Source: DATGHS01 sp035307785 (lineage in GTDB: Bacteria; Planctomycetota; Planctomycetia; Gemmatales; Gemmataceae). From it: a DNA stretch of 10,052 nucleotides. The position numbers were made by a program, and so were the translations under genes. Shown piece by piece: positions 4,901 to 10,052 of the stretch. The DNA lies in assembly GCA_035307785.1 (NCBI GenBank), contig DATGHS010000193.1:1-10052 (forward strand), written 5' to 3'. The notes under the pieces were generated by a model, which was given only the letters and a program-made list of their open reading frames with translations, was not told the origin of the DNA and ran no database searches. Numbering within the stretch: position 1 is the stretch's first letter; every line of letters begins with the position of its first letter.

Positions 4901-6670
4901 CTATTTTTCCACGCGATTGCGGCCGCGCTCTTTGGCTCGATACAGGGCCTGGTCCGCGGCCGCGATCAGTTGATCCGGGCCCGTCATCGACTCGGTCCAG
5001 GTAGCCACCCCGAAGCTGGCCGTCACCGGCCGACGCGGCCAATTCTCCCGCTCGATCGCCTGGCGAAAACGCTCGGCAAGGGCCGTGGCGCCGTCCAGAT
5101 CGGTATTCGGCAACAAGATCGCAATCTCTTCGCCGCCGTAGCGCGAGACGATATCTGTCGCGCGCGCCTTGTCTTGAAGCGACTTGGCTACGACGCGTAG
5201 CACTTCATCGCCGGCAGGGTGGCCAAACGTGTCGTTGAACGATTTGAAGTGATCCACGTCCATCATGACCAGCGCCAACGGCAAACGATAACGTGTGGCC
5301 CGTTGGCATTCCTCGGCCAGCTTTTGCCGCAGGGCAATGCGATTCCGCAGCCCGGTCAGATCATCAGTCACTGCCATTTCCTGAAGTCGGACGTTCGCTT
5401 CCTCAAGGTCGCGCCGGTATTCCTCCAATTGTTCCACGTAGGATTTCTGCATCGTGATGTCTTCGATCTGCGATACGAAGTACAGCACCTTGCCGGCCGG
5501 ATCGTGAATGGCGGAAACGGTGAGCCGGCCCCAGATGACGTGCCCGTCCTTGTGAAAATAGCGCTTCTCACTTTGAAAGCTGTCGCGCTGTCCGGACAAT
5601 AAGTCTTGCATCATCCGCATGCTGAATTCCTGGTCGTCCGGATGTGTGAGATCGGCGAAAGTGCGTTGCTTCAGTTCATCTTCCGAGTATCCGAGAATCT
5701 GGCAAAGAGCACGGTTAGCACGGGTCCAGTGGCCGTCGGCCGACACCATCGACATCCCGATAGCCGAATTCTCGAAACATGCTTTGAAGCGCTCCTCGCT
5801 GATCTGAAGCGCCAGCTCCGCTTGTTTGCGCGCGGTCGTGTCTTGCACCTGCGCGACAAATTGCAGGGGCTGGCCGCGGCTATCGTGCACGAGCGACAGG
5901 CTGCTCAGTCCCCAGATCAAGGCGCCGTCATGGCGCAACCAGCGCAGCTCGACGCGGCCGCTTTTCTCGACGCCCAGCACCAGATTGCTGAGCGTCAATT
6001 CCATCAATGGGTGGTCTTCCGGACAAATGCACGGAAGGAAACTGCGGTTACGCAACTCTGCTTCCGGGTAACCTAGCATCTCACACAAGGCAGTGTTGGC
6101 ATGAAGGAACTCGCCACCAATGGACATGAGCGCCATGCCGCTGGCGGAGCCTTCAAAGGCGAGGCGAAATTTTGCTTCGCTGGCGCGCAGCGCTTCTTCG
6201 ATCTGCCGGCGATCAGTCAAGTCAATGCCAATGCCCATGTATCCTTGAATTTCGCCGGTGCGGTCGCGGATTGCCGTAATGGAGATGCGAACGGGGAAGC
6301 GGCTGCCATCTTTGCGAACGTAGACCCAATCATTTTCATCCGGCAGGCCGTGGCGAGCCCGGGCCACGAATACTTCGAAGCCGGGCGCTACCACCCGGCC
6401 CAGGCGTTGACTGAGTTCCTCGGCCCGGCGGGCCACCAGATCCGGATCGTGAAATACTAAAGGCGTGGCCTGCCCGACCAGCTCTTCCTGGCTATACCCG
6501 AGCCAGTCCAGTGAAGTGGCGTTGCAAAACCGAATCACGCCCGATGGACAAACGGCGATGATGCTGAAGCAGGCGCTATCCAGAATTGCTTGCAACCAGT
6601 CGCTGGTGTCCCACCAAGGTATGTCGGGAGTCGTTTCCCATAAAGCAATGTCCGAATCGGTCTGCGCCAT
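4901..6670 (-). CDS. PAS-PAS-PAS-GGDEF diguanylate cyclase
   Basis: The 589-residue cytosolic protein should make cyclic di-GMP from two GTP in response to signals sensed by PAS domains. No membrane segment is seen. Three PAS/PAC units occupy about 24-156, 164-285 and 291-410; the last two are S-box type, with EGSASGMALM and ENSAIGMSMV starts and HDGALIWG and KDGHVIWG segments. A short coiled linker (about 411-432) leads to the GGDEF domain (432-589). That domain has DLTGLRNR, DVDHFKSFND (metal-binding Asp471), the active-site variant GGEEI (512-516) and SFGVA. RATD at 503-506 sits five residues before GGEEI and is an intact inhibitory I-site. The frame stays open to a GTG at 6769, but the ATG at 6668-6670 is preferred: it precedes the first domain, and a TATACT -10-like box (6725-6720 on this strand) lies between it and the GTG. 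It is divergent from bioB. Ligands of the PAS domains cannot be read. Confidence 0.93.
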   Translation of the reverse strand: MAQTDSDIALWETTPDIPWWDTSDWLQAILDSACFSIIAVCPSGVIRFCNATSLDWLGYSQEELVGQATPLVFHDPDLVARRAEELSQRLGRVVAPGFEVFVARARHGLPDENDWVYVRKDGSRFPVRISITAIRDRTGEIQGYMGIGIDLTDRRQIEEALRASEAKFRLAFEGSASGMALMSIGGEFLHANTALCEMLGYPEAELRNRSFLPCICPEDHPLMELTLSNLVLGVEKSGRVELRWLRHDGALIWGLSSLSLVHDSRGQPLQFVAQVQDTTARKQAELALQISEERFKACFENSAIGMSMVSADGHWTRANRALCQILGYSEDELKQRTFADLTHPDDQEFSMRMMQDLLSGQRDSFQSEKRYFHKDGHVIWGRLTVSAIHDPAGKVLYFVSQIEDITMQKSYVEQLEEYRRDLEEANVRLQEMAVTDDLTGLRNRIALRQKLAEECQRATRYRLPLALVMMDVDHFKSFNDTFGHPAGDEVLRVVAKSLQDKARATDIVSRYGGEEIAILLPNTDLDGATALAERFRQAIERENWPRRPVTASFGVATWTESMTGPDQLIAAADQALYRAKERGRNRVEK

Positions 6671-6808
6671 ATTGCCAACCTGTGCGCGCGAAAATGCCGC
6701 GAAATCCCCGAGTTTTACAAGTATAGAACATATTTTCCGCATAGGCGGTAAAAAAGCCCGTCGTCCCACGCGCTAGGCGGCTTGCGGCTCGCATCGTATA
6801 CCAACGCC
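6671..6808. promoter_or_regulatory. Divergent control region, cyclase and bioB
   Basis: These 138 bp separate the ATGs of the cyclase (left, - strand) and bioB (right, + strand). For the cyclase, a TATACT box at 6725-6720 lacks a good -35. For bioB, TATACC at 6797-6802 would place the start of transcription almost on the ATG at 6809, which has no Shine-Dalgarno site. CCGCATAGGCGG (6737-6748) is a near-palindrome, and TAGGCGG recurs at 6742 and 6774. No long BirA-type operator is seen. Confidence 0.35.
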
Positions 6809-7753
6809 ATGAATTCATTTGCCGAACTCCAGGAACTTTATCGGCTTCCGATGCTGGAGCTGATCTGGCGGGCCGGTGAAATCCACCGTGCCCACCATTC
6901 CGCCGACGACATCCAACGCTGCGCCTTGCTGAGCATCAAGACCGGCGGTTGTCCGGAGGATTGCGGCTACTGCGCTCAAAGCGCGCGCTATTCGACTCCG
7001 GTGAAAGCCGGTCCACTCATGAGCGTGGAGGAGGTGAAGCAGCGGGCGACCCAAGCCAAAGAGCTGGGGGCGACTCGGTTTTGCATGGGGGCCGCCTGGC
7101 GCGAGCCCCGCGACGGCCCGCAATTCGACCGCGTTTTGGAAATGGTCGAAGCCGTGCGTGAATTAGGAATGGAAGCTTGCGTGACTCTTGGCATGTTGAC
7201 CGGTGAGCAGGCGCAGCGGCTGAAAGCGGCTGGTCTGACCGCCTACAACCACAATCTGGATACTTCGCGCCGCTTCTACCCAGAGGTGATAACCACTCGA
7301 ACATACGATGATCGTTTGCGAACACTGGACGCCGTGCAGAAGGCCGGTATCGCCGTTTGCTGCGGCGGCATTCTCGGCCTCGGGGAAAAGGAAGATGATC
7401 GGCTGATGATGCTGCGCGAACTCACGGCCCTCGAGCCGCCTCCGGAAAGCATTCCGATCAACTGCCTGATGCCGATTCAAGGCACGCCACTGGCCGAAGC
7501 GCCTCGGGTGGATTCCTTTGAAATCGTCCGCCTCATCGCCGTGACTCGTATCACATTTCCGAAGGCGCGGGTGCGACTGAGCGCCGGCCGCGACTGCATG
7601 AGCCGCGAGTTGCAAGCCCTCTGCTTCCTGGCCGGGGCGAATTCGATCTTCTTCGGCGACAAGCTGCTCACTGCCGCCAATCCGTCGGCCAGCGCCGACG
7701 CGGAACTCTTTCGCTCTTTGGGCCTCGATTGGCCGGTGCCAACGCCGTCATGA
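6809..7753 (+). CDS. bioB: Biotin synthase
   Basis: BioB is a radical-SAM enzyme that inserts sulphur into dethiobiotin, the last step of biotin synthesis. The 314-residue protein is of normal family length. The radical-SAM cluster motif is Cys48-x3-Cys52-x2-Cys55 within KTGGCPEDCGYCAQSA. The ligands of the second, sulphur-donating 2Fe-2S cluster are all present by position: Cys92 (FCMGAAWR), Cys124 (EACVTLGML), Cys184 (VCCGGILGLGE) and Arg256 (VRLSAGR). The substrate motif YNHNLDTS (146-153) and AGANSIFFGDKLLT near the end are also typical. The ATG at 6809 is chosen because it begins the usual N-terminal helix; an in-frame TTG at 6782 adds nine unlikely residues. No Shine-Dalgarno site precedes it. 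It is the first gene of the biotin operon, and its TGA overlaps the bioF ATG by ATGA. Location is cytosolic. Confidence 0.97.
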   Translation: MNSFAELQELYRLPMLELIWRAGEIHRAHHSADDIQRCALLSIKTGGCPEDCGYCAQSARYSTPVKAGPLMSVEEVKQRATQAKELGATRFCMGAAWREPRDGPQFDRVLEMVEAVRELGMEACVTLGMLTGEQAQRLKAAGLTAYNHNLDTSRRFYPEVITTRTYDDRLRTLDAVQKAGIAVCCGGILGLGEKEDDRLMMLRELTALEPPPESIPINCLMPIQGTPLAEAPRVDSFEIVRLIAVTRITFPKARVRLSAGRDCMSRELQALCFLAGANSIFFGDKLLTAANPSASADAELFRSLGLDWPVPTPS

Positions 7754-8859
7754 CACTTCCCGAACGCTGGACTGAGACCTTACAGGAATGGCGCCGCAAG
7801 GGCCGATATCGCGAGTTGACCCCCGGCCGGGGAATCGATTTCGCTTCCAATGATTATCTTGGCTACGCGCGAAGCGAGCGGCGGGGTTCATCTTCGCCGC
7901 TCGCCGCGCACAGCGGTATGGCTTCCCGTCTGGTACACGACGAGCCCGTTTGGGAACAGGTGGAAGCCAAGCTCGCTACCTGGCACGGCACTGAGGCAGC
8001 GCTGATTTTTCCTTCCGGCTACGTCGCCAACGAAGGTTTGCTCTCCACCTTGATGGAGCCGCAAGATTGGGTGGCTTCGGATCAGCTCAATCACGCTTCG
8101 ATTATTGATGGATTGCGTCTGTCCAAGGCGGAGCGTTTCATTTTCCGGCATCAGGACCTGAATCATCTGGAGGACGGTTTGCGCACGGCAGCGCGAAATT
8201 CGGCAGCCAATCGCCAGCTCTTTATCGTCACCGAATCGCTTTTCGGTATGGACGGCGACCGCACGCCGTTGGCGGAAATGCTGGATCTTGCGGGACGATA
8301 TAAGGCGCATTTGATCGTGGATGAAGCCCACGCCACGGGATGCTTCGGGGCCAACGGCTGCGGCCGGGTCGAACCGGCTTGGCGCGAGCGAATCCCGGCC
8401 ACGGTCCATACTGGCGGCAAGGCCTTGGCAGTGCCCGGCGCTTATGTCTGCGGCTCGCAGTTGTTACGCGACCTGCTTGTCAACCGATGCCGGCACTTCA
8501 TCTTTACCACGGCCATGGCCGCGGCCATTGGAGGATGGTGGCTGGAAATGCTCGAACATGTGACTGGCGACGAGGTGAAACGGGCGGCCCTGCATCGGAA
8601 CGCAAACCTCTTTCGAGCGGAATTGAGTCGCCATCGTATCGAAGCGGGCGGCAACGACTATATTGTGCCGATCATTCTCGGCGACGATGCGCGCACGATG
8701 CAAGCAGCACGGAAATTGCAGGCGAAAGGATTGGATATCCGTGGCATCCGCCCGCCCAGTGTACCGGCCGGCACCGCGCGGCTGCGCGTTTCGATTCATG
8801 CCGTTCATGACGAATCAACGCTGCGATTCGCTGCAGCCGAAATTGCGCGTGTAGTCTAA
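7750..8859 (+). CDS. bioF: 8-amino-7-oxononanoate (KAPA) synthase
   Basis: BioF is a PLP enzyme of the alpha-oxoamine synthase family that condenses L-alanine with pimeloyl-ACP or -CoA to give KAPA, the first ring-precursor step. The 369-residue protein has the expected order of motifs: FASNDYLGYA (31-40), FPSGYVANEG, NHASIIDG (His115), TESLFGMDGD (161-170), DEAHATG (Asp191, His194) and the PLP lysine Lys224 in HTGGKALAVPG. RGIRPPSVPAGTARLRVS (331-348) is the typical C-terminal substrate region. Divergent points are the early glycine motif, which reads HSGMASRLV instead of a GSGGSRL-like run, and AMAAAIGGWW where members usually have a proline. Related KBL and ALAS enzymes are less likely given the flanking bio genes. 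The ATG at 7750 overlaps the bioB stop and lacks a ribosome site, so translation is probably coupled. The next gene starts 86 bp downstream. Confidence 0.93.
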   Translation: MTLPERWTETLQEWRRKGRYRELTPGRGIDFASNDYLGYARSERRGSSSPLAAHSGMASRLVHDEPVWEQVEAKLATWHGTEAALIFPSGYVANEGLLSTLMEPQDWVASDQLNHASIIDGLRLSKAERFIFRHQDLNHLEDGLRTAARNSAANRQLFIVTESLFGMDGDRTPLAEMLDLAGRYKAHLIVDEAHATGCFGANGCGRVEPAWRERIPATVHTGGKALAVPGAYVCGSQLLRDLLVNRCRHFIFTTAMAAAIGGWWLEMLEHVTGDEVKRAALHRNANLFRAELSRHRIEAGGNDYIVPIILGDDARTMQAARKLQAKGLDIRGIRPPSVPAGTARLRVSIHAVHDESTLRFAAAEIARVV

Positions 8860-8945
8860 TCTCACTTAGGGCATCGCGCTCGACGGCAAATAGGGGACAC
8901 TCTGCTTCCTGCAATCGAACGCAAAGCTGCAAGCGGCAAACTGAT

Positions 8946-10052
8946 ATGACCGATCTCATCATTCTTGGCACCGACACTTCGGTAGGAAAAACGACTTTTT
9001 CCCTTCTGTGGCTTGCGGCGTTTTCAGAACAGTACGAGTACTGGAAGCCCGTCGAGACCGGTGACTCCGATTCCGAGTTAGTTCGCCGCTTGTTGCCACA
9101 TGTCAGAGTTCATGCTCCGGCGGCCCGTTTCCGCTTAGCAGTGGCTCCCCCGCTGGCGGCCAAGGAAGAAAACGCGGTTGTGCCATCGCCGGAGGTTCTG
9201 GTCGCCGCAAGACCCAAATCCGAGGCAAGTTTGTTGGTCGAAACTTTCGGCAGCCCGTTTTCCTCGCTCACGGAAACCGAGCTGCAGTTTGCCCTGATCC
9301 AACGGTTAGGGCTGCCAACTGTCCTGGTGAGTTCCTCTGCCCTCGGTGCAATTGGCCGCACACTGCTGTGTCTCGAAGCCTTGCGAGTTCATGGGATTCG
9401 CCCTGGCGCGATCGTGTTGCTCGGGCCGACCGACCTATTTGCCGCCGAGCAAATTCGCTGGCACGCCAACGATGTGCCCGTCTTCAGTTTGCAATTGCCG
9501 CATAGTTACACAACGGAAGATATCGTTGCCTCGGTAAACGAACAAGCAGAGACGCTCAACCGCATTCGGAGCACATTTTACGTTTCGCACCCGCCTTCAA
9601 ACGTAATACGCTCGCTTCCCAATGAGAAGGACCTCGTCGCTCGCGACAGCAAACATGTCTGGCATCCTTATACTTCGCTCCAGGATCCCGACCCGCCGCT
9701 GCCGGTCGTCGGCGCTCAGGATGAATTCCTGCATCTCGCCGATGGCCGCCGGGTCATCGACGGCATCTCCTCGTGGTGGACGATCCTGCACGGGCACCGC
9801 AATCCGCAACTGCTGGCAGCGCTGCAATCAGCACTAGCGGAAATTGACCATGTGCAATTTGCCGGCGTTACCCATCCGTATGCGGTCGAACTGGCCGAAC
9901 GCTTGCTGCAAACGGCCCCATGGCCCGGTGGCCGTGTCTTCTACTCTGATAACGGCAGCACCGCCGTCGAAGTCGCCCTCAAAATGGCGTACCAGTATTG
10001 GTGCCATCGCGGCGAGCCACAGCGCACGCTGTTTATCGGCTTCGAGCACGGC
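8946..10052 (+). CDS. BioD-BioA fusion, 3' end beyond window
   Basis: One frame runs without a stop from the ATG at 8946 to the right edge (369 codons). Residues 1 to about 200 are a dethiobiotin-synthetase-like domain (ATP-dependent ring closure of DAPA): P-loop GTDTSVGKTT (8-17, Lys15), YWKPVETG (Lys34), APPLAAKEE (67-75), LVETFGS (97-103) and LGAIGRTLL (133-141). A linker (about 200-232) leads into the KAPA/DAPA aminotransferase: ARDSKHVWHPYTSL (232-245), ISSWWTILHGHRNP (274-287), VQFAGVTHPYAVELAERLL (303-321) and the PLP-phosphate motif SDNGSTAVEVALKMA (334-348). The catalytic lysine of BioA lies beyond the edge. The bacterial EGAGG motif of BioD is absent; VETxGS resembles the plant/fungal BIO3 form as I remember it. 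The gene lies 86 bp after bioF in the same operon and has no Shine-Dalgarno site. Whether the BioD part is active is inference. It is partial only because of the window edge. Confidence 0.9.
   Translation, partial: MTDLIILGTDTSVGKTTFSLLWLAAFSEQYEYWKPVETGDSDSELVRRLLPHVRVHAPAARFRLAVAPPLAAKEENAVVPSPEVLVAARPKSEASLLVETFGSPFSSLTETELQFALIQRLGLPTVLVSSSALGAIGRTLLCLEALRVHGIRPGAIVLLGPTDLFAAEQIRWHANDVPVFSLQLPHSYTTEDIVASVNEQAETLNRIRSTFYVSHPPSNVIRSLPNEKDLVARDSKHVWHPYTSLQDPDPPLPVVGAQDEFLHLADGRRVIDGISSWWTILHGHRNPQLLAALQSALAEIDHVQFAGVTHPYAVELAERLLQTAPWPGGRVFYSDNGSTAVEVALKMAYQYWCHRGEPQRTLFIGFEHG

Noticed and set aside
6671..6769. GTG at 6769 or ATG at 6742 as start of the diguanylate cyclase
   Set aside because: The extra residues match no domain, no ribosome site precedes them, and a likely -10 box falls inside the extension.
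8672..8977. Minus-strand open frame across the bioF/BioD-BioA junction
   Set aside because: It is antisense to two recognisable biotin genes and has no family features.

Overview
The window looks like chromosomal DNA of a member of the Planctomycetota. Two small proteins (3587-4021 and 4105-4428) match, from memory, families I know only from that phylum. A 107-residue TPR protein and a signal-peptide/trypsin/PDZ/PDZ protease also fit. Coding regions are moderately GC-rich. Shine-Dalgarno sites are clear in front of some genes and absent in front of others. I see no transposase, integrase, phage gene, CRISPR array, rRNA or tRNA. The genus cannot be named from this sequence alone.

Layout, left to right. 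(1) 47-1171: a secreted protein of unknown function and a CPBP-family membrane protease, 18 bp apart on the + strand, with a small TPR gene converging on them from the - strand. (2) 1513-1878: a gene-poor stretch with a perfect 10-bp inverted repeat, then an HtrA/Deg-like protease with two PDZ domains that ends in a textbook 15-bp GNRA-loop terminator. (3) 3361-3586: an AT-rich island (50 G/C in 3361-3540, 28%) carrying an almost perfect sigma-70 promoter. It drives a lineage-type hypothetical protein and then a small four-cysteine zinc-ribbon-like protein. A hairpin lies between these two genes, and a second hairpin plus a terminator follow them. (4) 4691-4894: a tiny exported protein whose mature part is mostly lysine. 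It converges on a - strand diguanylate cyclase with three PAS domains. (5) 6809 to the right edge: a biotin operon reading bioB, bioF, then one continuous frame in which a BioD-like domain is fused to the start of BioA. This last gene runs off the window.

The biotin genes cover all four late steps: pimeloyl thioester to KAPA (BioF), KAPA to DAPA (BioA domain), DAPA to dethiobiotin (BioD domain) and dethiobiotin to biotin (BioB). bioB and bioF overlap by ATGA. The BioD domain keeps its P-loop and KPV motif but lacks the usual bacterial EGAGG motif, and its order and motif resemble the plant/fungal BIO3-BIO1 fusion. The remaining genes look like independent transcription units for envelope proteolysis, second-messenger signalling and lineage-specific functions not yet known. 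The most unexplained part is 3361-4894: a strong promoter in AT-rich DNA, two lineage-specific proteins, several hairpins and an exported polylysine protein.
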